DNA of 64,000 nucleotides from JACVRW01 sp963803085. GTDB lineage: Bacteria; Actinomycetota; Thermoleophilia; Solirubrobacterales; Thermoleophilaceae. Positions 15,710 through 24,894 of the stretch are shown one piece after another. The notes under the pieces are model-generated. The model was not told where the DNA came from. It did not search any database and saw only the letters and a program-made list of their open reading frames with translations. Where the stretch lies: positions 62,001 through 126,000 of the forward strand of contig CAWDLE010000033.1 of assembly GCA_963803085.1 (NCBI GenBank). The letters run 5' to 3'. The stretch's first letter is position 1, and each line of letters starts with the position of its first letter. The translations under genes were made by a program, and so were the position numbers.

Positions 15710-18592
15710 ATGGACTCGCAGACCACAGCGCCAGATCCCGAGCTCCTCGAGCGGGACTCAGAGCTGCTCGCCCTCGACCAGGCGCTGGCCGAGGCGGTCG
15801 ATGGACGCGGGAGCGTGGTGGCGGTGGAGGGCCCGCCCGGCATCGGGAAGTCGAGCCTGGTGACCGCCTGTATCGAGCGCGCCCGCGAGCGCGAGATGTA
15901 CACCCTGTCCGTACGAGCTACCGAGCTGGAGCGCAGCTATCCGTACGGCATCGTGCGACAGACGGCCGACTCGGTCGCGCTCGACAAGACCCAGGAGGAG
16001 CGCTCGGCGCTGTTCACCGGGGCGGCGCGGCTCGCCCTTCCGATCCTGGATCCCGGCAGCGCCGAGGACGCCGACAGCCCAGAGCTGATGTACCAGCGCC
16101 TGCACGGCCTGTACTGGCTCACCGCCAACCTCGCCCGCGAGCAGCCGCTGCTGATCGCGATCGACGACGCCCAGTGGGCCGACGAGGCGTCGATGGCCGC
16201 CGAGCGCTTCCTCAGCCTGCGAATCGCCGACCTCCCGATGGTCCTACTTCTGGCCGTGCGCACCGCCGAGGTCGGCCAGCTCGGCGTGCCGCTCGCCGAG
16301 ATCCTCGCCGACCCGGCCACCGTCTCGATCCGGCCGGGCGCGCTCTCGCCTGATGGCGCCGGACAGCGCGTGGAGGCGTTGCTCGGCACAGCGGACTCTG
16401 AGTTCGCGGCCGCCTGCCATCACGCCACGGGCGGCAATCCCTTCCTGCTCGAGCAGCTCGTGAGCGAGGTGCGCGCAGAGGGCATTGAGCCGACCGAGGC
16501 GAGCGCGGCGCGCGTGTCCTCCCTGGGCCCGGACACGGTGCGCGCCTCGGTGCTGCTCCGCCTCGAGCGTCTGCCGAGTGCCGGCGGGCCGGTGGCGCGC
16601 GCGTTGGCGATTCTCGGGGAGCACGACATCGCGATCAGAGACGTGGCCACGCTCGCCGGAGTGCCTGAGGACGCCGCGGCCGACGCGCTCGCGGAGCTCG
16701 AGCGCTCCGGCCTCGTGACCGGCGCCCCCCACGTCCGCTTCACGCACCCGATCCTGCGCGCGGCCATCGAGGACGACCTGCCCGCGGTGGAGCGCTCGCG
16801 CGCACACGAGCAGGCGGCGCGCATGCTCGCCGACCGCGACGCCGACCCGGTGGCCGTGGCCGCGCACTTGCTGGTGTCCGAGCCGGGCCAGGGCGAGTGG
16901 GCGATTGCCACACTGCGCGCGGCCGCGCGCCGCGCCGAGGCGCTCGGCGACCCCGCCGGCGCGGTGCGCTACTTGGAGCGCGCCGTGACCGAGCGGCCCG
17001 AGCCGGCCGAGCTCGCCGAGGTTCTGTTCCAGCTGGGGCTCGCCGCAGCCCACGCCGGCGATCCCGACGCCGCCGAGCACCTCCAGCGCGCAGCGGCGGC
17101 GGGCGGACCGACGCGGCTGCGCGCCATGCACTGGACAGCCGTGCTGGACCTGGTTGCGGGACGAGTGAGCCAGGCAGCCGACGTCCTGGAGTCGGCGCTC
17201 GCCGACTTCCACGAAGAGGACGACGCGGCGAAGCCCCTGCTCGAGACGTTGATCGCGGCTGGACTCGAGAGCGCGACGGTCCGCCGGCGGCTCGGCGACC
17301 TCTTTGACCACGTCGAGGAGCCGCGCGGTGCCCCCAAGAGCGACTTCGAGCGCTTCGCGCTGATCACGCACGCGTACGTCTCGGTGGTGGAGCAAGCAGA
17401 CGCGCGGCGCGCCAACGAGCTCATCCACCGGGCACTCGCGGTCGAGGAGCACGGCTACTACGAATCCGTCATGCGAGCAAGCGTTGGCCGGCCGATGACG
17501 GCGTTTGTGCTCACCCTCCTGGAGCGCTTCGACGAGTCCCGCGCGATCCTCGACCGGCTCGTGGGCGCGGCGCGCGAGTACGGCGACCGCTCGGCTGTCG
17601 GCGTCTTCCTCGCGGAGCGCGCGTGGACGCGGTACCGCGCGGGCGATGCCGAGGGCGCCGAGGCCGACGCCTCGGAGGCGCTGCTGATCGCACGCGACGC
17701 CACGCGTGCCCGGGGCCATGCGCCGATTGCGGCGTCCGTCGCCGTCCTCGCCGGCATGGAACGGGAGCGGCCTTTCGAGGAGCTGGAGGCCATCGTCGCC
17801 GGCCTGCCGCCTGCCGGCGACCCGGACACCGTGGTCCAAGACGACCTCGCCCTCGCACGCGCCTGGCTGCTGCTCGCCCAAGGGGACGCGCGCGGCGCCG
17901 CCGATCTCGCGCTCGAGCTGGATCGTGCCGAGTCCTGGGGTTGCGGCTCGCCAACGCTCCTTCCGTGGCGCTCCGTGGCGTCGGTCGCGCTGACACAGCT
18001 CGGCGAGGAAGAGCGGGGGCTCGCTCTTGCCCAGGAGGAGCTGCAGCTCGCGGAGCAGCTGGGAACGCCGCGCGCGGTGGGCATCGCGCAGCGCGCCGTC
18101 GCGCTGGCAGGGCCGCCCGAGGAGCGCCAGGCCGGGCTCGAGGCCGCGGTGGCCGTGCTGGAGAACGGGGGCGCCCGCCTCGAGCTCGCGCGTGTGACCT
18201 GCGAGCTCGGCGCCGAGCTGCGCCGCGCTGGCGAGCGCAGCGCTGCCCGCGACATGCTGCGCCGCGCCCATACCCTCGCCACAGAATGCGGCGCCACGCG
18301 CCTCGCCGACAGGGCACGCGACGAGCTCGGCCGCTCCGGCGCCCGGCTGATGCGCGAGCCGGCGAGCGGCGTCGAGGGCCTCACGCCGAGCGAGGTGCGC
18401 GTGGCGGAGCTGGCGGCGGAGGGGCTCACCAACCGCGAGGTGGCGCAGTCACTGTTCGTCTCGGAGAAGACCGTGGAGACGCACCTGGGACGGGTCTACC
18501 GCAAGCTCGACATCAAGTCGCGCCACGCGCTCCCGGGCGCGCTCGGAGAGCGCAACAGCGCCGACTCCGACACCGCCGAAGTCGCCTCGTAG
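15710..18592 (+). CDS. LuxR-family (LAL-type) ATP-binding transcriptional regulator
   Basis: A 960-residue large ATP-binding LuxR regulator. The N-terminal STAND-type NTPase (about 20-300) has Walker A GPPGIGKSSLV and Walker B LLIAIDDAQWADEAS. A helical, TPR-like middle spans about 380-870. The C-terminal LuxR helix-turn-helix covers roughly the last 80 residues (LTPSEVRVAELAAEGLTNRE, then VSEKTVETHLGRVYRKL). These proteins act as ligand-gated activators, often of sugar or secondary metabolism. The adjacent genes do not reveal the target. I chose the ATG at 15710; an in-frame ATG at 15647 is possible but adds an unremarkable leader. Confidence 0.92.
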   Translation: MDSQTTAPDPELLERDSELLALDQALAEAVDGRGSVVAVEGPPGIGKSSLVTACIERAREREMYTLSVRATELERSYPYGIVRQTADSVALDKTQEERSALFTGAARLALPILDPGSAEDADSPELMYQRLHGLYWLTANLAREQPLLIAIDDAQWADEASMAAERFLSLRIADLPMVLLLAVRTAEVGQLGVPLAEILADPATVSIRPGALSPDGAGQRVEALLGTADSEFAAACHHATGGNPFLLEQLVSEVRAEGIEPTEASAARVSSLGPDTVRASVLLRLERLPSAGGPVARALAILGEHDIAIRDVATLAGVPEDAAADALAELERSGLVTGAPHVRFTHPILRAAIEDDLPAVERSRAHEQAARMLADRDADPVAVAAHLLVSEPGQGEWAIATLRAAARRAEALGDPAGAVRYLERAVTERPEPAELAEVLFQLGLAAAHAGDPDAAEHLQRAAAAGGPTRLRAMHWTAVLDLVAGRVSQAADVLESALADFHEEDDAAKPLLETLIAAGLESATVRRRLGDLFDHVEEPRGAPKSDFERFALITHAYVSVVEQADARRANELIHRALAVEEHGYYESVMRASVGRPMTAFVLTLLERFDESRAILDRLVGAAREYGDRSAVGVFLAERAWTRYRAGDAEGAEADASEALLIARDATRARGHAPIAASVAVLAGMERERPFEELEAIVAGLPPAGDPDTVVQDDLALARAWLLLAQGDARGAADLALELDRAESWGCGSPTLLPWRSVASVALTQLGEEERGLALAQEELQLAEQLGTPRAVGIAQRAVALAGPPEERQAGLEAAVAVLENGGARLELARVTCELGAELRRAGERSAARDMLRRAHTLATECGATRLADRARDELGRSGARLMREPASGVEGLTPSEVRVAELAAEGLTNREVAQSLFVSEKTVETHLGRVYRKLDIKSRHALPGALGERNSADSDTAEVAS

Positions 18593-18608
18593 GAGCGCTC
18601 ATAAAAGA

Positions 18609-18670
18609 CAGCGGTGAAGGGGTGGCGACGTCGACAAGTCGCCACTCGGGTCGCCGAACCCCTTCACTGC
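18609..18670. terminator. Nested hairpin between convergent genes (intergenic element, copy 2)
   Basis: Outer arms GTGAAGGGGT (18614-18623) and ACCCCTTCAC (18658-18667) enclose an inner perfect stem GTGGCGAC (18622-18629) with GTCGCCAC (18638-18645). It occupies the 108-nt gap between the convergent LuxR and M20 genes and is well placed to act as a bidirectional terminator. Its ends (CAGCGGTGAAGGG and CCCTTCACTGC) match the element at 3358-3431. Confidence 0.6.
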
Positions 18671-18700
18671 AAGGTGATGCCGGGCGCCGACCTAGTCCGA

Positions 18701-19825
18701 CTAGGCGCCCAGCAGCGCCGCCGTGACCGCCAGCGCCACCTCGGCGCGGGTGCGGAGCGACTCGGCGCTCACCCACTCGTGCGGGGCGTGCGCGCCGCCG
18801 CCACGCGGCCCCAGGCCGTCGATCGTGAGCTCGATGCCGCCCGCGGCCATGTGGCTCGCGTCGCTCGCGCCGCCGCGCTCGGCAGCGACGATGGGCCGGC
18901 CGAGAGTCTCGGATGCGGCCGTGAGCACGGCGGCCGTGGCTGTGCGCGAGTCCATTCCGGGCCAGGCGCGCACCATGGTCGGCTCGAGCCTGACGTCGTC
19001 TTGCTCGGTCGGGATCGCGTCGAGTACGGGACCGAATGCCTCGAGGCGGTCGGCGCGCAGGTCGCACACCAGCTCGCCGGCCGCCGGCACGACGTTGAAG
19101 GCGTCGCCCGAGCGCAAGATGGTGGGCACCGAGGTCAGGCGGTCGGGTCCCGCGGGGTCGCTGCTGGCGGCGACGAGCTGAGCCACCGCCGCGAGGGCCA
19201 GCAGGGCGCTGCGGCCCTTCTCCGGGGCCGACCCGGAGTGCGACGGACGCCCATGAGCTTGAACGCTCAGCGTGGCGGCCGCCTTGCGCTTCACGATCAC
19301 CGCCTCTTCGCCCGCCTTCGTGCGCTCACCGGCCTCGAAGCACAGACAGGCGTCGAAGTCCGCGAAGCGCTTGGCATGGGCGAACGCCGCGGTGCGCCAC
19401 TCCTCGTCGTTCACCAGCAGGATCACGGCCTCGGCGAAGAGCCCGGGCCGCGCCGCCAGCTCCCTCATCACTCCGAGCGAGAGCGCCACGCCGCCCTTCA
19501 TGTCCACCGCGCCCGAGCCGGTGAGGCGGTCGCCGTCGTCCCGCGTCAACGGACGGTGGGCCTCGTGCGAGACCACCGTGTCGAGGTGCCCCAGCAGCAG
19601 CACCCTGCGCTCTCCGCTTCCGCGCAGACGCCCGAGGAGGTCTTGCGCATGCTCGGGCGTGGAGCATTCGAGCCGCTCCACCTCCGCCTCGGTGGGCAGG
19701 AACGCGGTGGCGAGCGCCACGCACGCCTCGGCGCCCTCCAGGTCACCCGATGGCGATGACACCCCCACGAGCGCCTCGAGCTCGCGCTCGGCGGCGAGCG
19801 CCATCCGGGGTGCCGCGTCGATCAT
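18701..19825 (-). CDS. M20-family metallopeptidase/deacylase
   Basis: 374 residues of the M20 zinc hydrolase family (carboxypeptidase G2, ArgE and DapE relatives). The first metal ligand and catalytic pair are in LLGHLDTVV. SGAVDMKGGVALSLGV and NDEEW carry the bridging aspartate and the general-base glutamate pair. The lid domain contains KAAATLSVQAHGRPSHSGSAPEKGRSA, and the last metal histidine is in GGGAHAPHEWV. The ATG at 19825 overlaps the stop of the upstream acetyltransferase gene as ATGA. Substrate is unknown. Confidence 0.9.
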   Translation of the reverse strand: MIDAAPRMALAAERELEALVGVSSPSGDLEGAEACVALATAFLPTEAEVERLECSTPEHAQDLLGRLRGSGERRVLLLGHLDTVVSHEAHRPLTRDDGDRLTGSGAVDMKGGVALSLGVMRELAARPGLFAEAVILLVNDEEWRTAAFAHAKRFADFDACLCFEAGERTKAGEEAVIVKRKAAATLSVQAHGRPSHSGSAPEKGRSALLALAAVAQLVAASSDPAGPDRLTSVPTILRSGDAFNVVPAAGELVCDLRADRLEAFGPVLDAIPTEQDDVRLEPTMVRAWPGMDSRTATAAVLTAASETLGRPIVAAERGGASDASHMAAGGIELTIDGLGPRGGGAHAPHEWVSAESLRTRAEVALAVTAALLGA

Positions 19826-20205
19826 TCGAGCGGCGCGGCGAAGTGGTAGCTCGTGATGCGCAGGCCGGTGTTGAAGTAGAGCCGGTGCGCGTCCTCGCGC
19901 TCGGGTCCGACCCCGGAGTCGAGGTGGAACTCCTTGCAGCCCTCGCGGCGGCCCTCCTCCATGCACCACTCGAGGAGCGCGCGCCCGTAGCCGCGCCGGC
20001 GGCCGTCCGGATGCGTGGACAGGTCGTCCACGTAGAGGCTGTCGCCCCAGGCCAGGTTGCGGATCACGCGGAAGCCGGCCACGCCGAGGCAGCGGTCCTC
20101 CTCGTCGAAGGCGCCTACGAGCCGGTAGCCCTGGGGGCGCTGCACCTCGTCCACACGGCGCACGAACTCCGCCTCATCCGCATAGTGCGTGCGGAGCGCG
20201 CGCAT
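19822..20205 (-). CDS. GNAT-family N-acetyltransferase
   Basis: 127 residues as drawn. LYVDDLSTHPDGRRRGYGRALLEWC holds the acetyl-CoA pyrophosphate-binding R/Q-x-x-G-x-A-type loop, and HLDSGVGPEREDAHRLYFNTGL is the C-terminal half typical of small-molecule GNATs. Reading the same frame upstream of the ATG gives ELLPPDTAQAFDA, which fits the first strand-helix of the family. The true start may therefore be a non-ATG codon in the last few bases of ftsZ, near 20247-20260. Coupled downstream to the M20 peptidase; substrate unknown. Confidence 0.85.
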   Translation of the reverse strand: MRALRTHYADEAEFVRRVDEVQRPQGYRLVGAFDEEDRCLGVAGFRVIRNLAWGDSLYVDDLSTHPDGRRRGYGRALLEWCMEEGRREGCKEFHLDSGVGPEREDAHRLYFNTGLRITSYHFAAPLE

Positions 20206-20246
20206 GGCATCGAAGGCCTGCGCCGTGTCCGGCGGGAGGAGCTCTC

Positions 20247-21335
20247 TCAGTCCTTCAGGAATGACGGAACGTCGATGTCGTCGTCCGAGATCTCGAGCGA
20301 GGCGCGCTGGCGCTCGTCGAGGGACACGTCGCGGCGTCTCGGCTCGCGCCGGCGACCGGTGGAGTCCTCCTCGAACAGCGGCGTGCGACTCGGCCGCTCG
20401 AAGCCCGTGGCGATCACGGTCACTCGGACGGAGTCGGCGAGCGTGTCGTCCACGACCGCGCCGAAGATGATGTTCGAGTTCTGGTCGGCGGCGCTCTGGA
20501 TGATCTCGGCCGCCTCGTTCACCTCGAAGAGGCCGAGGTCGGTGCCGCCGGTGATGTTGAGGAGGATGCCCGTGGCGCCCTCGACCGACTGCTCGAGCAG
20601 CGGGCTCGACACGGCGTTCTTCGCAGCCTCGGCCGCCCGGTTCTCGCCGGACGCCTCGCCGATGCCCATGAGCGCCGAGCCGGCGTCCTCCATGATCGTG
20701 CGCACGTCGGCGAAGTCGAGGTTGATGAGGCCGGGCGTGGTGATCAGGTCGGTGATGCCCTGCACGCCCTGGCCGAGGACGGCGTCGGCCTCACGGAAGG
20801 CGTCGAGGATGCTCGTGCGGCGCTCGACGACGGCGAGCAGCTTCTCGTTCGGGATCACGATCATCGTGTCCACCTGCTCGCGGAGGCGGTCGATGCCCTC
20901 CACGGCCTGGCGCATGCGCTGCGTGCCCTCGAAGTCGAACGGCTTCGTCACGACGCCGACGGTGAGCGCGCCTACCTCCTGCTTGGAGACCTCAGCGATC
21001 ACCGGCGCGGCGCCCGTGCCGGTGCCGCCGCCCTCGCCCGCTGTCACGAAGACCATGTCCGCGCCCTTCAGCGCCTCCTTGATCTCGTCGCGGCTCTCGT
21101 TGGCCGCGCCGTAGCCGACGTCCGGGTTCGCGCCCGCGCCAAGGCCGCGCGTGAGCTGATCGCCGATCTGAAGCTTGATGTCGGCGTCGCACATCTGGAG
21201 CGCCTGGGCGTCCGTGTTCACGGCGATGAATTCGACGCCCTTGAGGCCCTGGTCCACCATGCGGTTGACGGCGTTTGTTCCGCCGCCACCGATGCCGACG
21301 ACCTTGATGACCGCCAGGTAGCTACCCGTGTCCAT
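20247..21335 (-). CDS. ftsZ: Cell division protein FtsZ
   Basis: The tubulin-like GTPase that forms the division ring. 362 residues. The GTP-binding signature GGGTGTG is at 102-108, with VVGIGGGGTNAVNRM near the N-terminus and the T7-loop region NLDFADVRTIM. A variable, charged linker follows about residue 315. The C-terminal peptide DDIDVPSFLKD is the usual anchor for FtsA, SepF or ZipA-like partners. A good sigma-70-type promoter lies directly upstream (21409-21438), so ftsZ can be expressed apart from the rest of the dcw cluster. Confidence 0.98.
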   Translation of the reverse strand: MDTGSYLAVIKVVGIGGGGTNAVNRMVDQGLKGVEFIAVNTDAQALQMCDADIKLQIGDQLTRGLGAGANPDVGYGAANESRDEIKEALKGADMVFVTAGEGGGTGTGAAPVIAEVSKQEVGALTVGVVTKPFDFEGTQRMRQAVEGIDRLREQVDTMIVIPNEKLLAVVERRTSILDAFREADAVLGQGVQGITDLITTPGLINLDFADVRTIMEDAGSALMGIGEASGENRAAEAAKNAVSSPLLEQSVEGATGILLNITGGTDLGLFEVNEAAEIIQSAADQNSNIIFGAVVDDTLADSVRVTVIATGFERPSRTPLFEEDSTGRRREPRRRDVSLDERQRASLEISDDDIDVPSFLKD

Positions 21336-21408
21336 GTCTGAAGTGGTGCCTCTCTACCGTCCGAAGCTCAAGCAAGAGTGGAGGGTTTCCTTCTCCCGCA
21401 AACACCGC

Positions 21409-21438
21409 ACTGTAGGCGGAGTTCCCGGCAAGTGTCAA
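21409..21438 (-). promoter_or_regulatory. ftsZ promoter
   Basis: On the minus strand TTGACA (21438-21433) and TACAGT (21414-21409) are separated by 18 nt, which is close to the primary sigma factor consensus. Transcription would start near 21402, leaving a leader of about 65 nt before ftsZ. The rest of the 183-nt gap between ftsQ and ftsZ shows no gene. Confidence 0.65.
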
Positions 21439-21518
21439 TCGTCCTCGCAAGAAATCGTGCAGGCAGACACTCTAGTGCTGGTCGAGAGTTGCCCTGAAGC
21501 TCAACCAGCGGGTGAGGG

Positions 21519-22616
21519 TTATCCAGGTGGCGGCGAGACCCCTCCAGCCCCGGTGGAATCAGTGGGCGCGGGCGCTGGTTGGGTCTCTGTCGGGGCGGCC
21601 TGCGTTGAGGGCGGGACCTCTGTTGCGGGCGCCGTGCCGTCGGCGGTCGTGGGGGCCGGCGAAAGCTGTTCGGTGGCCGGATCGCCCCCGGAAGCGGTCG
21701 GTGCGGTGCCCATCGGCGCGGCGAGGTCCGCACTCCCGGCAGGGGCGACGGGAGCCACCGTCTCGGCGGGGAGGCCACCCGCCGCCGGCCGCCCGGGGAG
21801 CCGCACGTCGATGTAGCTCGCGCCGGCGGCCTCTGGGTCGGCGAGGATTCGCACTGCGGCGATCCACTTGGCGCGTACCCGTGTGCCGTTGCCGAAATAG
21901 AGCTCGGGGCCGTCGCGCAGCTCGACCACGATGCCCTCCTCCGGGCGGATGACGATTCGATCGAGGCGTCCCCGCAGCGGAGCCGGCGCCCCGCCCGCCA
22001 CGTGGGCCGCGCGGAGACTTGCCGGATCCGACAGGCGGTTGCCGTCGAGCTTCCCGCGCACGTCCAGCTCGGGAAGCCTCCCCTCCACCGGAAGGCCGCG
22101 CAGGATCGTGCCGTCGCCCGCCACCGGGAGACCGCCGACAATCGCCGCGGGCCGATGCTCGATCACCCGGATGTCGAGGCGGTGCGGGAAGTCGGCCTCC
22201 ACGTGGAGCGCGCGGACCACCGGGTACGCGGCGATCGCATCCTCGAGCTCGGCCTGGTCCACGTGCAAAGTGGTCATGGTGTGAGCGGCCGCCACGAGCG
22301 AGGCGCGCACGCGCGAGGCGTCCTTGGTCGTGAGACCGCTGACCTTCACGTCCTCCACGGCCACGAGCGTGGAGTCCCGCAGCCAGAACTGGAAGCCCGC
22401 GGCGAGCGCGAGGCATGCGGCGAGCGCCATGAAGACCCGGCGCCGCATCCGCGGTGGCAGAAAGCGCAGTGTGAGGGTCCGCAGCGCGAAGGCCGTGAGC
22501 GCCCCGGAGCGCCCATTGCGCGTCCGGGCACGGCGGGCCTTGCCGCGCCCGCCTGCGGGCGGCTTGCGGCGCTTGCCAGCCGGCCGCCGCCCCGCGACCG
22601 CCTGGCCGCCGCTCAC
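21519..22616 (-). CDS. ftsQ: Cell division protein FtsQ/DivIB with long C-terminal tail
   Basis: Divisome protein linking FtsB/FtsL and the septal synthases. From the GTG at 22616 the protein has 365 residues. It has a basic cytoplasmic region (1-58, rich in Arg/Lys/Gly), one membrane helix (about 60-79), the POTRA domain starting at VEDVKVSGLTTKDASRVRASL, and the FtsQ beta domain to about residue 270. The final 90 or so residues are Pro/Thr/Ala-rich and low-complexity, longer than usual for the family. The start overlaps the murB stop as GTGA; an ATG 15 nt further upstream is the alternative. Confidence 0.9.
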   Translation of the reverse strand: MSGGQAVAGRRPAGKRRKPPAGGRGKARRARTRNGRSGALTAFALRTLTLRFLPPRMRRRVFMALAACLALAAGFQFWLRDSTLVAVEDVKVSGLTTKDASRVRASLVAAAHTMTTLHVDQAELEDAIAAYPVVRALHVEADFPHRLDIRVIEHRPAAIVGGLPVAGDGTILRGLPVEGRLPELDVRGKLDGNRLSDPASLRAAHVAGGAPAPLRGRLDRIVIRPEEGIVVELRDGPELYFGNGTRVRAKWIAAVRILADPEAAGASYIDVRLPGRPAAGGLPAETVAPVAPAGSADLAAPMGTAPTASGGDPATEQLSPAPTTADGTAPATEVPPSTQAAPTETQPAPAPTDSTGAGGVSPPPG

Positions 22617-23530
22617 GCTGGCTCGCCCCACAGCGGCGTGGCGTCCACCTCGCCCAGGAACTGGACCTCGGGCTGGAGCTCCACGCCGAAGCGCTCGCGC
22701 ACCCGACGGCGACCCTCGCCCATCAGCGCGATCACATCGGCCGTGGTGGCCTCGCCCATGTTCTCCACGAAGTTCGCGTGCTTCTCCGAGAAGCGTGCGC
22801 CGCCGACGGTGAGGCCGCGACAGCCGGCCTCGTCGAGCAGCACGCCGGCGCTGCGGCCCTCCGCGCGGGGATCGTCCGGGTTCTTGAAGGTCGAGCCGAA
22901 GGTCTTGATGCCGGAGGGCTGCGCGGCCCTGCGCGAGGCGCGCATGTCGGCGAGCGTGGCCTTCACCGTTTCCGGCGCCGCCGGGCTGAGCGCGAACGAG
23001 GCGCGGGCGACGATCTCGCGGTCGGCGAGATTCGAGCGGCGGTAGCTGAAACCGAGCTCGTCGGGAGCGCGGCGCTCGGTCCCGGTGGCGGTGGTGACCT
23101 CCACCCAGTCGAGCACGCGTGCGAGGTCTCCGCCGTAAGCGTTCGCGTTCATCTTCACGGCGCCGCCGACGGTCCCGGGGATGTTCACCCCGAACTCGAG
23201 CCCGCTGAGCCCCGCCCGAGCCGCGAAGGCCGCGGCCTGCGGGAGCCGTGCGCCGCCGCCGCAGAGCAGGCGCTGCCCATCCTGCTCAATCGTTGCAAGC
23301 GAGCCGTCAAGCTTCACGACAAGTCCTCGGAACCCTTCATCCGCTACGAGGAGGTTCGAGCCGGACCCGACCACTCCTACCTGGACCCTCTCCGCGGTTG
23401 CCCAGGCGAGCAGCTCGGCGAGGCCGTCCGGCGAATCCGGGCGGGCGAAGAAGTCGCCGTGGCCGCCCGTCCGGATAGTCGTGAGGCGGGCGAGCGGGTA
23501 GTCGGCCTCGACGCCTGGCGGGGTGCTCAT
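22613..23530 (-). CDS. murB: UDP-N-acetylenolpyruvoylglucosamine reductase
   Basis: FAD-dependent enzyme reducing UDP-GlcNAc-enolpyruvate to UDP-MurNAc. 305 residues. The FAD-binding segment is VVGSGSNLLVADEGFRGLVVKL, with GLEFGVNIPGTVGGAVKMNANAYGG following. The catalytic serine region is KTFGSTFKNPDD, and FSEKHANFVENMGEAT is near the C-terminus. The Tyr-loop SYRRSNL fits a type I/IIa enzyme. ATGA overlap with murC upstream and GTGA with ftsQ downstream. Confidence 0.97.
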   Translation of the reverse strand: MSTPPGVEADYPLARLTTIRTGGHGDFFARPDSPDGLAELLAWATAERVQVGVVGSGSNLLVADEGFRGLVVKLDGSLATIEQDGQRLLCGGGARLPQAAAFAARAGLSGLEFGVNIPGTVGGAVKMNANAYGGDLARVLDWVEVTTATGTERRAPDELGFSYRRSNLADREIVARASFALSPAAPETVKATLADMRASRRAAQPSGIKTFGSTFKNPDDPRAEGRSAGVLLDEAGCRGLTVGGARFSEKHANFVENMGEATTADVIALMGEGRRRVRERFGVELQPEVQFLGEVDATPLWGEPA

Positions 23531-24858
23531 GCCACCAGCCTTCGGGCGAGCTCATCCACGTCTCCGGCGCCGAGCGTGAGCAGGAGGTCTCCCTCGGTCA
23601 GCTCGCCCTGAAGGCTGCGCTCGGCGTCCTCGAGGCGCGGCATCCACCAGACCGGGCGGCCTCCTGCCGCATCCGCCGCCGCCTGGGCGACGAGGTAGCC
23701 GCTCACGTCGGGGAAGTCCTCGGGCCGTTCGCGTGCGCGATAGACGTCGAGCACGACGACGAGATCAGCGAGTGCGAGGGCGCGGCCGAAGTCGCGGGCG
23801 AGCATCCGCGTGCGCGAGTAGAGATGCGGCTGGAAGGCGGCCACCAGGCGGCGCGGCTCGAGCGTGCGCGCGGCCTCGAGCGTGGCGCGCACCTCGGTCG
23901 GGTGGTGGGCGTAGTCGTCGTACACGAGTGCGCCCCGTGGCGTTCGGCCGTGCTCCTCGAAGCGGCGGCCGGCGCCGGTGAACTTGGCGAGGCCGGGCGC
24001 GGCCTCCTCGATCGGCACGCCCGCGGCGTCGAGCGCCGCCAGCGCCGCTAGGGCATTGAGGACGTTGTGCTCGCCGGGTACCTGGAGCTCGACCTCCACC
24101 CCCTTTACCGCGAATCGTGAGCCGCCCGGTGTGAGGGTCAGCTGCTTCGCGTCCTCGATGCCGAAGCGGACCGCCTCGTCCTCGCCCCCAAGCTCCACAC
24201 CCGGCCCGAGGACCCGTACTGCGGCCGGCGCCACAAACTCCTCGAACGCCTTCTCCAGCTCGCCGAGGTTCACGTAGGTGGCGTGGTGGTCCAGCTCGAT
24301 GTTCGTGACCACCGCGACATCGCGACCGAGCGCCAAGAACGAGCGGTCCGACTCGTCGGCCTCGATCACGGCCCACTCCCCCGTTCCCCACGCCGCATTG
24401 GTGCCGGCCGCGCGGACCTCTCCGCCGATCAGAAACGCGGGCTCCCGGCCCGCCTCGAGGAGCGCCAGTGCCGCCATCGACGCGCTGGTGGTCTTCCCGT
24501 GCGTGCCGCCGACGGCGATCGTCCGCTTCATCCGCGACAGCTCGCCCAGGAGCTCGCCGCGGTGGAGGACGGTGGCGCCGGCGGCGCGCGCAGCCGCGAG
24601 CTCTGGGTTGTCCTCCGGGATCGCCGTGGAGACAACGACCTCGGCGCCCTCTGGGAGGTTGGCGGCGTCGTGGCCGATGACGGGGTAGATGCCGGCGTCT
24701 CTGAGCTGGGTGCAGTAGCTCGACTCCGCCTGGTCAGAGCCCGTGACGCTCGCCCCCAGCTCGCGCGCGACCAGCGCCAGCCCGCTCATGCCCGCGCCGC
24801 CGATCCCGATGAAGTGGAGGGCGCGGCCGGAAAACGGCGCATTGAGGGGGTCGGCCAT
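23527..24858 (-). CDS. murC: UDP-N-acetylmuramate--L-alanine ligase
   Basis: Adds L-alanine to UDP-MurNAc using ATP. 443 residues from the ATG at 24858. The Rossmann start is LHFIGIGGAGMSGLALVAREL, the P-loop VGGTHGKTTSASMAAL, the central ligase motif NIELDHHATYVN, and the C-terminal domain has YDDYAHHPTEVRATL. The frame is open further upstream, but that is only non-coding shadow. A strong inverted repeat (24895-24939) lies in the 100-nt leader between murG and murC. Confidence 0.97.
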   Translation of the reverse strand: MADPLNAPFSGRALHFIGIGGAGMSGLALVARELGASVTGSDQAESSYCTQLRDAGIYPVIGHDAANLPEGAEVVVSTAIPEDNPELAAARAAGATVLHRGELLGELSRMKRTIAVGGTHGKTTSASMAALALLEAGREPAFLIGGEVRAAGTNAAWGTGEWAVIEADESDRSFLALGRDVAVVTNIELDHHATYVNLGELEKAFEEFVAPAAVRVLGPGVELGGEDEAVRFGIEDAKQLTLTPGGSRFAVKGVEVELQVPGEHNVLNALAALAALDAAGVPIEEAAPGLAKFTGAGRRFEEHGRTPRGALVYDDYAHHPTEVRATLEAARTLEPRRLVAAFQPHLYSRTRMLARDFGRALALADLVVVLDVYRARERPEDFPDVSGYLVAQAAADAAGGRPVWWMPRLEDAERSLQGELTEGDLLLTLGAGDVDELARRLVA

Positions 24859-24894
24859 GGCCGCCTGACGATAAGCGACCGCCCCGCCGGACCG

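Noticed and set aside
16244..18271. A 675-codon open frame on the minus strand
   Set aside because: It lies wholly opposite the LuxR-family gene, has shadow-type composition and no recognisable domain.
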